Assembly (NCBI GenBank): GCA_020073375.1 | Contig: JAIQFG010000020.1 | Location: forward strand, 1-57,018 | Direction: 5' to 3' | Length of the DNA: 57,018 nucleotides | DNA from: Terriglobia bacterium | GTDB lineage: Bacteria > Acidobacteriota > Terriglobia > Acidiferrales > UBA7541 | Shown here: piece after piece, positions 9,068 to 16,728 of the stretch | Numbering within the stretch: position 1 is the first letter of the stretch | Layout of the letters: every line of letters starts with the position of its first letter | Notes under the pieces: generated by a model | Told to the model about the DNA's origin: nothing | Database searches by the model: none | What the model saw: the letters and a program-made list of their open reading frames with translations, nothing else | Program-made: the position numbers and the translations under genes

Positions 9068-10678
9068 TCAGGATTTTTTGCTTTCCTTCCTGCTGACCAC
9101 TTCCTCGATGCTAGTGCCCAGATCCTTGAGCATCACGGCAGCGGCGTTGCGCCCGGGCATGCCGGTCACAGAGCCGCCGGGAGCCGTCGTGCCGCCCGTC
9201 TGGTAGAGGCCGGGAATGGGCATTCGATAGTTGGCCCAGCCCGGCATCGGACGCATGGCGCCCGATTGCGACGGGCCCGATCCGCCCGCGTGGCAACTCC
9301 CGTGCCAGTTGTGCGGATTCATGCGCTCTATATCCAGCGGACTCATCACCTCGCGCTCCAGAATTTTGTCATTGCTGAGATTCGGCGCATAGCGCTGGAT
9401 GTATTTCAGTGTCGCGTCCGCAACCTCTTCTTTAATATTGTCCCAGTGCTTCGGGCCTTCTTTCAAATCGTAGGGGTGGTAGCCGACGACTTTGATGGTG
9501 TGCATTCCCTCTGGTGCGCGCGTCGGATCGGCGACCGTCGTCTGGATGATGTGCACCGGCGGATCGTCCAAATTCACGGCGCCGATTGCGTAATCGTACG
9601 CGAAGCGCAGCGCGCGCTCGGGACTGCCAAGCAATTCCGAGTGCACCGGCGAAAGCGGGCCATCCGCGGTGGGATATTTGATCGGCTCGCTCGCGGCATA
9701 ATTGGTGCTCATCATCTGAAATTCCGGCTGCCAGGTGTTCACGCCGTCGATGAAATCCGCGCCCCACAAATCGCGCGGCGCCATATCCACCAGATGCTTG
9801 ATGTGGATTGTGGAAACCACGGCCTTTTCGGCGCGATACGAACTGCCGTCCGCGCATTCAACGCCCACGCACTTGCCGTTTTCGACGATCAATCGCGATA
9901 CCGGTTTGCCGGTATGGATCACGCCGTCGTGCGCTTCGATATAGCGCGCCAGCGCCTCCGCCAGTTTTCCCGATCCGCCCTTGGGCAGCGGCCGGCTGTG
10001 GCGCTGCTGGTTGAATGGGGAGTAGGCGATTCGCCCGGTCATCGGAAATTGCGCCGGCTGCTGCGACCACGGGCACGCCAGCATGAACGCGCGGCTATGG
10101 TTATCCTCAAAACTGTCGCGGATAATATCCCAGTGGGACATGGCCAGGCGCCGCTGCCAGAATTTTTCCGCGGGCTTGATGTTTTCCGACTCCTTCCACA
10201 TGCGCCAGTAGGTGTCGCCGTCCTTCTTGGAAATTTTCGCGAATTCGGCGCGCGTGCGTTCCGGATCGCGCCACTGCGTGATGTATGCGCCGTCTAGAAA
10301 CGGCATGTGGAACACCGGGTCGGGGAAAATATATTCAAGCCCGTAATCCTCAAGATTGATTTCCTTGTCCTTGATTAACGGATTTTCCTGCATGCCGTTG
10401 TGAGCCGAGGAACAAGTGTCGTGGATAAATCCGCGCAACGTGAATTGCGCCGACTTCACTCCGCCGCCCACCGTCGGGCGCCCCTCCAGAATCACGCAGC
10501 GAAATCCGGCTTTGGCCAGATACGCCGCCGTGACCAGGCTATTGTGCCCGGCGCCGGCCACGACGATATCGAAACGTTCCGAGGGGACTGGGCTTTGGGC
10601 GGCGGCATTCAGCGACCTTAGCGCTAATGGAGCAAGCGCCGCGCCTTTCACAAACCCGCGCCTCGTGATTCCGCTCAT
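9068..10678 (-). CDS. Tat-exported FAD-dependent oxidoreductase, phytoene-desaturase-like
   Basis: Predicted 536-aa flavoenzyme of the phytoene dehydrogenase / amine-oxidase fold. ATG 10678 is preceded by GGAGG. The N-terminus MSGITRRGFVKGAALAPLAL carries a twin-arginine signal (TRRGFVKG). The dinucleotide-binding motif is VAGAGHNSLVTAAYLAKAG (about residues 40-58), followed by LEGRPTVGGG. A C-terminal FAD contact is seen in GLYQTGGTTAPGGSVTGMPG. Family members act on carotenoids, other isoprenoids or amines; none of these substrates can be assigned here. Export and the adjacent pentaheme cytochrome argue for a periplasmic dehydrogenase rather than cytosolic carotenoid synthesis. It is the first gene of the minus-strand block and diverges from the SnoaL-like gene across a 218-bp promoter region. 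Confidence 0.87.
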   Translation of the reverse strand: MSGITRRGFVKGAALAPLALRSLNAAAQSPVPSERFDIVVAGAGHNSLVTAAYLAKAGFRCVILEGRPTVGGGVKSAQFTLRGFIHDTCSSAHNGMQENPLIKDKEINLEDYGLEYIFPDPVFHMPFLDGAYITQWRDPERTRAEFAKISKKDGDTYWRMWKESENIKPAEKFWQRRLAMSHWDIIRDSFEDNHSRAFMLACPWSQQPAQFPMTGRIAYSPFNQQRHSRPLPKGGSGKLAEALARYIEAHDGVIHTGKPVSRLIVENGKCVGVECADGSSYRAEKAVVSTIHIKHLVDMAPRDLWGADFIDGVNTWQPEFQMMSTNYAASEPIKYPTADGPLSPVHSELLGSPERALRFAYDYAIGAVNLDDPPVHIIQTTVADPTRAPEGMHTIKVVGYHPYDLKEGPKHWDNIKEEVADATLKYIQRYAPNLSNDKILEREVMSPLDIERMNPHNWHGSCHAGGSGPSQSGAMRPMPGWANYRMPIPGLYQTGGTTAPGGSVTGMPGRNAAAVMLKDLGTSIEEVVSRKESKKS

Positions 10679-10896
10679 GATTTCCTCCTGCTGCGTACTA
10701 TTGGGGTGGGTCGCCGCGTGCTGCCCCAGAGCTTATTCCGCGCGTCTATTTTGTCAATCGAATTCCCGAGCGAGTGCCCTTGCCGCTTCCCGCCCCAGCC
10801 AACCTCCGCGACATTCCTCTCATACTGGAAATGTAATAAGATTGCGCTGCAACCGGGAACTCGCCTCATACCGAACTTTCCGCTTGGGAGTTGACA

Positions 10897-11436
10897 ATGC
10901 GCCTGCTCCGCATTTTCGCGGCAATGACCATGGCTCTCGGTCTGATCCCATCGCTTGCCGCATTCCCGGCACAGAGCCCGCCGACGGGCTCCGATGCGGA
11001 TACGGCGGCGATCAAACAGGTTTTCACCGATTTCTACGAGAATTTTACCCGCCATGACGCTCATGCCACGGCCATGACTTTTGCCGAGGACGGCGACTTC
11101 ACCAACATGCGCGGGGTGCACCGTCGCGGCCGTAAAGAAATCGAAGCGTGGTTTGCCGCGCTCTTCACCGGCAGCCTCAAGGACTCGCGTCGCACCGACA
11201 TCGTCCGAAGCATCCGCTTCTTCACTCCGGATGTCGCCACCGTCGACGCCGACACCACGATCACGGGCACGAAAGCCTCGGATGGGTCGGAGGTTCCCCC
11301 GCGCAAGGGCCTGATGATTGCCACGCTCACTAAGCATGGCGGCCACTGGATGATCAGCACATTCCACGAAGCTGAATTTCCCGAACCTCGAGCCACCTCT
11401 GCGGATCGTCCCGCGCGCGCCCCCGCCAATCCGTAA
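10897..11436 (+). CDS. Secreted SnoaL-like / SgcJ-EcaC family small protein
   Basis: Predicted 179-aa exported protein with a cone-shaped NTF2/SnoaL-like domain. GGGAG at 10886-10890 is 6 nt before ATG 10897; a TTG six bases upstream is also in frame but is poorly spaced. The signal peptide is MRLLRIFAAMTMALGLIPSL, ending near AFPAQS. The domain shows the family pattern: a helix with FTDFYENFTRHDAHA, then MTFAEDGDFTNMRGVHRRGR, a strand with VATVDADTTITG, and the final HGGHWMISTFHEAEF. Members include cyclases, isomerases and many proteins of unknown role. It is followed after 200 bp by the TPP enzyme gene on the same strand, so a shared pathway is possible but not shown. Confidence 0.82.
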   Translation: MRLLRIFAAMTMALGLIPSLAAFPAQSPPTGSDADTAAIKQVFTDFYENFTRHDAHATAMTFAEDGDFTNMRGVHRRGRKEIEAWFAALFTGSLKDSRRTDIVRSIRFFTPDVATVDADTTITGTKASDGSEVPPRKGLMIATLTKHGGHWMISTFHEAEFPEPRATSADRPARAPANP

Positions 11437-11636
11437 AATACTATCGATCCACTTGCGCTAGGAAGCTGTTCCTTCCCTTCATTTTGCAAGATCGGGGCTA
11501 TCCTCCGAGGTCCGGTCCTTTTCCAGTCGATGAACCGGGATGGGTCATGTTATCTTGCGTTACCGGGTGCCTATTCTCTTGGTGCGCGCTAAACTGGAGG
11601 AAATTGCGGCCAAGGCAGGCAGCGGAGGTTAAATCC

Positions 11637-13583
11637 ATGACCAAATCCAAAAAGCCGGCAGTGGGACGCCGAAATTTTCTGAAGAGCGTGGCCGCCGGAG
11701 CCGCAACGCTAGCCGCGCCCGCTGAGGCCCTTCATGCAACGCCAGGCGCGCCCGCCGTGCCCCAGCCGTCCGCCGCCATGCCTGTGCTTCCCCCGCTGAT
11801 CGAAACCGATCCGCCAGCCGAATCCGAAGTCCTGAATGTGGACCGCACCGGCTCGGATTTCATGGTCGACATTCTGAAAAATCTCGGCTTCGAGTATGTG
11901 TGCTGCGTCGCCGGTTCCAGTTTTCGGGCGTTGCATGAATCCGTGATCAATTACGGCGGCAATAAAAATCCAGAACTTATCTCCTGTTGTCATGAAGAGT
12001 CATCAGTGGCCATGGGCCACGGTTACGCGAAAGTGGAGGGCAAGCCGCTGTGCATCTTCGCGCATGGCACGGTGGGCCTGCAGCACGCCTCTATGGCCAT
12101 TTATAACGCCTACTGCGACCGCGTGCCGGTTTACATGATTGTCGCCAACATCATTGACGCCACCAAGCGCGATCCCGCCTACGGCGAGTGGCCCCACAGC
12201 GTGCAGGACGCCGCGGCCATGGTTCGCGACTACACCAAGTGGGACGACTTGCCGATTTCTCTCCCTCACTTCGCCGAGTCCGCCGTGCGCGCCTACAAGA
12301 TTGCCATGACACCGCCGATGGGCCCGGTCCTGCTTGTCGCGGATAGCGAACTCCAGGAAAATCCGATTCAGGCGGGAATCACACAGACCATTCCGAAACT
12401 TGCGCTGTCGACTCCTCCGGCGGGCGATTCCGCCGCCGTTGTCGAAGCCGCGCGCATGTTGCTGCAGGCGGAAAATCCTGTGTTCGTGGCCGATCGCTCC
12501 GCGCGCACGCAGGCCGGCATCGATCATCTCGTCGAGTTGGCTGAACTGTTGCAGGCTCCGGTCATCGACCAGGCCGGACGAATGAATTTTCCAACGCGGC
12601 ATCCTCTCAACCAGACATCCCGCCGCGCCGCCGTCATTTCCAATTCCGATCTGGTCGTGGGCCTGGAGGCTCCCGATTTGTGGAGCGCGGTGAACACCTA
12701 CCACGACCAGGTACACCGCACCTCGCGTCCGATTACCAAGAGCGGCGCAAAAATCATCAGCATCAGCACCGGCGATCTGAATATCAAGGCGAATTACCAG
12801 GATTTCTTCCGCTATACCGGCGTCGATCTTTCGATGGCCGCGGACGCCGAAGCGACGATGCCGTACCTGATCGAGGAAGTGAAACGGCAGATGACGGGGG
12901 ATCGCAAACGCGCTTTTCAGGATCGCGGAGCAAAACTCGCCACCGCGCACCAGAAAGCCTTGGACGAAGCGCGCAACGACGCACTCTACGCCTGGGATGC
13001 AAGCCCCATTAGCACCGCTCGTGTGTGCGCCGAGTTGTGGTCGCAGATCAAGAACGAAGACTGGTCGCTTGTCTCCGTCCTCCGCCATTTCAGCTGGTGG
13101 CCGCTGCGGCTGTGGCCCTTCGACAAGCACTATCAATATATCGGCACGCAGGGCGGCGGGGGGATCGGATACAACGCGCCCGCCTCGGTAGGCGCAGCGC
13201 TTGCCAACCGTAAGTACGGACGTTTCTCGGTCAGCATTCAGGACGACGGCGACTTGTTGTTCGCGCCGGCGGTTCTGTGGACGGCGGCGCATCACCGCAT
13301 TCCGATCCTCAGCGTCATGCACAACAACCGCGCCTATCACGAGGAACTGATGCACGTGCAGCGCATGGCCAACCGGCACAATCGAGGCATCGATCGCGCC
13401 GGAATCGGCACCAAGTTCGAGGATCCAACTTTGGATTTCTCAAGACTCGCGCAAAGCATGGGCGTCTACGCCGAAGGCCCCATTACCGATCCGAAGGATT
13501 TGGCTCCGGCGCTGAAGCGTGCGATTGCCGTCGTTAAGCGCGGAGAACCGGCTCTGCTGGACGTCGTTACTCAACCGCGCTAA
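11637..13583 (+). CDS. Tat-signalled thiamine-diphosphate-dependent enzyme (acetolactate-synthase-like)
   Basis: Predicted 648-aa TPP enzyme. The frame is open from 11484, but ATG 11637 has GGAGG 8 nt upstream and gives MTKSKKPAVGRRNFLKSVAA, a twin-arginine leader followed by an Ala-rich h-region. The PYR-like domain contains the activating Glu context CCHEESSVAMGHGYAK (about residue 120). A central nucleotide-binding-like domain follows. The PP domain has QDDGDLLFAPAVLW with HNNRAYHEE, the position of the usual GDG-N(N) metal-TPP motif, here DDG rather than GDG. Family enzymes decarboxylate 2-oxo acids, transfer C2 units or form acetolactate; the substrate here is unknown. A cytochrome c gene starts 9 nt after the stop, which suggests an exported oxidising enzyme. 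Confidence 0.86.
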   Translation: MTKSKKPAVGRRNFLKSVAAGAATLAAPAEALHATPGAPAVPQPSAAMPVLPPLIETDPPAESEVLNVDRTGSDFMVDILKNLGFEYVCCVAGSSFRALHESVINYGGNKNPELISCCHEESSVAMGHGYAKVEGKPLCIFAHGTVGLQHASMAIYNAYCDRVPVYMIVANIIDATKRDPAYGEWPHSVQDAAAMVRDYTKWDDLPISLPHFAESAVRAYKIAMTPPMGPVLLVADSELQENPIQAGITQTIPKLALSTPPAGDSAAVVEAARMLLQAENPVFVADRSARTQAGIDHLVELAELLQAPVIDQAGRMNFPTRHPLNQTSRRAAVISNSDLVVGLEAPDLWSAVNTYHDQVHRTSRPITKSGAKIISISTGDLNIKANYQDFFRYTGVDLSMAADAEATMPYLIEEVKRQMTGDRKRAFQDRGAKLATAHQKALDEARNDALYAWDASPISTARVCAELWSQIKNEDWSLVSVLRHFSWWPLRLWPFDKHYQYIGTQGGGGIGYNAPASVGAALANRKYGRFSVSIQDDGDLLFAPAVLWTAAHHRIPILSVMHNNRAYHEELMHVQRMANRHNRGIDRAGIGTKFEDPTLDFSRLAQSMGVYAEGPITDPKDLAPALKRAIAVVKRGEPALLDVVTQPR

Positions 13584-13592
13584 GGAGTGCAC

Positions 13593-13988
13593 GTGAAAAG
13601 AATCCGCGTTTGCGGTCCCATCACGGTCTTTGCGCTGGCGGCGGCCTTGCTGTTCGGTCCCGCGCGCGCGCAGTCGCAGAATGCCGCTCAGACTTCCAAG
13701 TCAGTCGATGCGCCGGCGGGAAACGTGGAGGCAGGGAAGAAAATTTTCAACAAGTACGGCTGCTACGAATGCCACGGCCGCGAAGGACAGGGCACGACGA
13801 TGGGCGGACCGCGCATCGGCCCGAACCCCGTGCCGTTTGAATACTTCATGTCTTACGTTCGCAAACCCACTCGCGAGATGCCGCCCTACACGGCAAAAGT
13901 CGTCACCGACCAGGAAATGGCCGATATCTACGCGTTCCTGCAAGCCCGCGCGCAACCCCCGGCAACCATGCCCGCAATCTTGAAATAG
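13593..13988 (+). CDS. Monoheme cytochrome c, partner of the TPP enzyme
   Basis: Predicted 131-aa exported class I cytochrome c. AGGAG (13583-13587), which overlaps the previous stop codon, is 5 nt before GTG 13593; an upstream GTG at 13587 is too close. The signal peptide is MKRIRVCGPITVFALAAALL with cleavage near ARAQ. One haem site, CYECH (Cys57, Cys60, His61), is followed by GREGQG, and a candidate axial Met lies in TREMPPY (Met96). The tight spacing to the TPP gene indicates co-transcription and fits a dedicated electron acceptor. The 3' end overlaps an inverted repeat that also contains the stop codon of the convergent PrpD-family gene. Confidence 0.9.
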   Translation: MKRIRVCGPITVFALAAALLFGPARAQSQNAAQTSKSVDAPAGNVEAGKKIFNKYGCYECHGREGQGTTMGGPRIGPNPVPFEYFMSYVRKPTREMPPYTAKVVTDQEMADIYAFLQARAQPPATMPAILK

Positions 13989-14000
13989 CGGACATTTCAA
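13980..14000. terminator. Small palindrome containing both stop codons of convergent genes
   Basis: TTGAAAT (13980-13986) and ATTTCAA (13994-14000) form a perfect 7-bp inverted repeat around a 7-nt loop. The TAG of the cytochrome gene (13986-13988) and the TGA of the opposing PrpD-family gene (13997-13999 on the minus strand) both lie within it. The stem is AT-rich and weak, so a role as a bidirectional terminator is only a suggestion. Confidence 0.4.
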
Positions 14001-15415
14001 TCCGATCCGCTGGCCGCTGGAGCCGGCAAAGCCGCCAGTTTCCAGATCTCCCTAAGCACGGAAGTCGGACCCATCTCGCGCACCGATTTCGTAATCCGTT
14101 CGCAGCGCTCGCGCGGGAGCACACGCATCGCCAGGGAACCGAATTTGGCCGACAATTCCTCCCAGGTCAGCGGATTTTCCGGATCGCCCTTCGGAAAGCG
14201 GACAAATTTCTCAAACTGCTTTCCGTTGATCAGATGAATTTGCACAATGGATGCCCACTCCTCCGGAAAATTCTTCTCGATGCGCATGTCTGTCTGAAGG
14301 ACCACCTTTCCCATCAGGGCTTTAACCTCCGGCAGGAAATAGCCATCCCCGCTGAATTGATCCAGCCCGGCTGCGCGATCGATTAAAGCAATGGCCGCTC
14401 CGAAGGGCATCGAAAACTGCGCGTCCACCATATTGGAGGGCGAATATTTTCGTTTTCTCGGCTCGCAAACCAGCGGCCACCCCGCTTCCAGCACCGCGAC
14501 CTCGACGCGCTCGACTTGCTCCGGATGAATGTCATGCGCTGTGGCCAGTTCAATCAAGCCGTCGATGGGCGCCTGCATGTACCGGCAGCAGGCGTGCGGC
14601 TTGACGGCTGTCCTTAAGATCTCAAACGTGGTTCCCAGATCCCGGGTCACAACTTCAGGCAAAGGCTTTCTTGAATATGCGTTCAGAAAGCCGTCGCGAC
14701 CCTCCAGAATTGTTTCAGGCCCGCGAAAACCAGCGGCGGCCAATTTCGCCGCCAGGATTCCGTTTTGCGCGGCAAGTCCCGGGTGCAGTCGCTTGGTCCA
14801 TGCGCCATCGGCCAGAAACTCCAGCGACCCGGCGGCCATGCTCCCGGCAATTCCCATCGCGGATAGCATCTGGTGTTCATCCAATTGCATCAGCTTTGCC
14901 GCGGTGATCGCGGCGCCAAAAACGCCGCAAGTTGCGGTCGGATGAAACCCCAATTGATAATGATATTTCGGCTGCAATGCCGTTCCCAGCCGCGCGGCGA
15001 TTTCGTAGCCCGCAACCACGGCGGGGAAAAACCGGTCGCAATCGATTTCCGGCAGCGTCTCGCTCAATGCGATCGCCGTCGAAAACATCACCACGCCCAG
15101 ATGAATGGAACCCGCTTGATGCGTATCGTCCAGTTCGACGCCGTGCGCCGAGGTTCCGTTCGCCAGCGCCGCGTATTCCGCCGATGTTTTTATTTCCGTG
15201 CCAAGAACGGTGCACAGGTTCGATGAGGGCGAATGCGCCAGCATCCCGTAAACAGACCGCGAGGATTCGGTCAGCGATCCACCGATCGCAACGCCCAGAT
15301 AATCCAGGAGCAGCCGTTTGCCCTGCTCCACCACTTCACCGCTGAGATCCTTGTGACTGAGTGAGTGCAAAAAATGAACGACGGTTCGAGTCAAGGGCTC
15401 CAATGAATTCTCCAT
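13997..15415 (-). CDS. MmgE/PrpD family protein (2-methylcitrate dehydratase / cis-aconitate decarboxylase superfamily)
   Basis: Predicted 472-aa cytosolic enzyme. The start MENSLEPLTRTVVHFLHSLS has a weak ribosome-binding site. Family hallmarks include LLDYLGVAIGG near the N-terminus, ALANGTSAHGVELDDTHQAG (about residues 85-104), GYEIAARLG, GFHPTATCGVFGAA, and KPHACCRYMQAPIDG. Length is normal for the family. Known members are 2-methylcitrate dehydratase, cis-aconitate decarboxylase and iminodisuccinate epimerase. I see no 2-methylcitrate synthase nearby, so propionate metabolism is not supported by context. It diverges from an acyl-CoA dehydrogenase/CoA-transferase/MaoC/transporter cluster across 146 bp, an arrangement that suggests a shared organic-acid pathway. 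Confidence 0.88.
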   Translation of the reverse strand: MENSLEPLTRTVVHFLHSLSHKDLSGEVVEQGKRLLLDYLGVAIGGSLTESSRSVYGMLAHSPSSNLCTVLGTEIKTSAEYAALANGTSAHGVELDDTHQAGSIHLGVVMFSTAIALSETLPEIDCDRFFPAVVAGYEIAARLGTALQPKYHYQLGFHPTATCGVFGAAITAAKLMQLDEHQMLSAMGIAGSMAAGSLEFLADGAWTKRLHPGLAAQNGILAAKLAAAGFRGPETILEGRDGFLNAYSRKPLPEVVTRDLGTTFEILRTAVKPHACCRYMQAPIDGLIELATAHDIHPEQVERVEVAVLEAGWPLVCEPRKRKYSPSNMVDAQFSMPFGAAIALIDRAAGLDQFSGDGYFLPEVKALMGKVVLQTDMRIEKNFPEEWASIVQIHLINGKQFEKFVRFPKGDPENPLTWEELSAKFGSLAMRVLPRERCERITKSVREMGPTSVLREIWKLAALPAPAASGSD

Positions 15416-15561
15416 CCCGCGAAGTGACGATTTTGGTTAAGATACCCTACAATCGCGTTTCTGTAATCTTGCTCTCTGGTTTTGTTTATTGACACGATCG
15501 CGAATTTTATAAGCCAAAGTTTACGCTAGTGCCCCGCACAGGGCGAGGTCTTCGGTTGAAT

Positions 15562-16728
15562 ATGACGAAAAGTCCCCAGGATGAAACGCACCAGGGCTTG
15601 AAATCCTCCATCCGGGAGTTGTGTAAGGATTTTCCAGACACGTATTGGCGGGAGCTGGACGAAAAACGCGCCTACCCCGAGGCTTTTGTCCAGGCCCTCA
15701 CGCAGGCCGGATACATGGCCACGTTGATTCCCGAGGAATACGGCGGCGCGGGCCTGGGCGTCAACGAAGCTTCCATCATTCTGGAGGAAATACATCATTG
15801 CGGCGGGAATGCCGCAGCCTGCCACGCCCAGATGTACATCATGGGTACGCTCTTGCGGCATGGCTCGGAAGAGCAGAAACGGAAATATCTGCCAAAAGTT
15901 GCCGATGGTTCTGTCCGCCTGCAAGCCTTTGGCGTCACAGAGCCGAACACCGGCACGGATACCACCCAGCTGAAGACCATGGCTGTGCGAAAAGGCGACC
16001 GCTATGTGATTAACGGCCAAAAAATCTGGATTTCGCGCGCCGAACATTCGGACTTGATGCTCCTGATCGCCCGCACCACCCCCGTGGACCAGGTGAAGAA
16101 GCGCACCGAGGGACTCTCCACCATCCTGGTCGATCTTCGCCAGGCCGTCGGCTACGGACTGAAAATTCGCCCTATCCGCACGATGATGAATCACGCGACC
16201 ACCGAACTGTTTTTCGACAACCTCGAGGTGCCCGTCGAAAATCTGGTGGGCGAGGAAGGTCAGGGATTTCGATACCTGCTGGACAGCTTGAATGCCGAGA
16301 GAATCCTGATCGCTTCGGAATGCCTGGGCGATGCGCACTGGTTCCTCGAACGAACCTGCCGCTATGCCAATGAGCGCGTGGTTTTCGCCCGTCCGATCGG
16401 CAAAAATCAGGGGATTCAATTTCCGATTGCCCGCGCTTACGCCAATCTGGAGGCGGCGCGGCTGATGGTCCGGCGCGCTGCCGGCCTTTTCGATTCCGGC
16501 AAACCATGCGGCGCCGAGGCGAATATTTCCAAGCTGCTTTCGGCGGATGTTTCCTGGGAACTGGCCAACGTCGCGGTGCAAACTCACGGCGGATTCGGTT
16601 TTGCCGAAGAGTACGATATCGAACGAAAATTTCGCGAGACGCGGCTGTATCAGGTGGCTCCCATTTCCACCAATCTGATTCTGAGTTATTTGGCCGAGCA
16701 TGTTCTGGGCCTGCCCAGGTCGTACTGA
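15562..16728 (+). CDS. Acyl-CoA dehydrogenase family protein
   Basis: Predicted 388-aa FAD enzyme that oxidises an acyl-CoA at C2-C3. The start is uncertain: ATG 15562 gives MTKSPQDETHQGLKSSIREL, while a TTG at 15556 has GAGG at a better spacing (7 nt) and a GTG at 15529 is also in frame. Domain features: LIPEEYGGAGLGVNEAS (N-terminal helical domain), AFGVTEPNTGTDTTQLKT (FAD/substrate beta domain), GQKIWISRAEHSD, and a C-terminal helical domain with THGGFGFAEEYDIERKFRET. The segment RLYQVAPISTNLI occupies the place of the usual YEGT motif, so the common catalytic Glu is absent there and the base may lie elsewhere. The stop overlaps the next start (TGATG), which indicates translational coupling. 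Confidence 0.9.
   Translation: MTKSPQDETHQGLKSSIRELCKDFPDTYWRELDEKRAYPEAFVQALTQAGYMATLIPEEYGGAGLGVNEASIILEEIHHCGGNAAACHAQMYIMGTLLRHGSEEQKRKYLPKVADGSVRLQAFGVTEPNTGTDTTQLKTMAVRKGDRYVINGQKIWISRAEHSDLMLLIARTTPVDQVKKRTEGLSTILVDLRQAVGYGLKIRPIRTMMNHATTELFFDNLEVPVENLVGEEGQGFRYLLDSLNAERILIASECLGDAHWFLERTCRYANERVVFARPIGKNQGIQFPIARAYANLEAARLMVRRAAGLFDSGKPCGAEANISKLLSADVSWELANVAVQTHGGFGFAEEYDIERKFRETRLYQVAPISTNLILSYLAEHVLGLPRSY

Noticed and set aside
9068..10678. Carotenoid biosynthesis gene
   Set aside because: The Tat leader and the missing phytoene synthase or other crt genes argue against cytosolic carotenoid synthesis.
13997..15415. Propionate (methylcitrate) cycle
   Set aside because: Only a PrpD-family protein is present; no methylcitrate synthase or methylisocitrate lyase is near, and the family has other functions.
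15489..15513. Sigma-70 promoter from TTGACA at 15489
   Set aside because: The AT-rich -10 candidates lie only 11-15 nt away, too close for a normal spacer.
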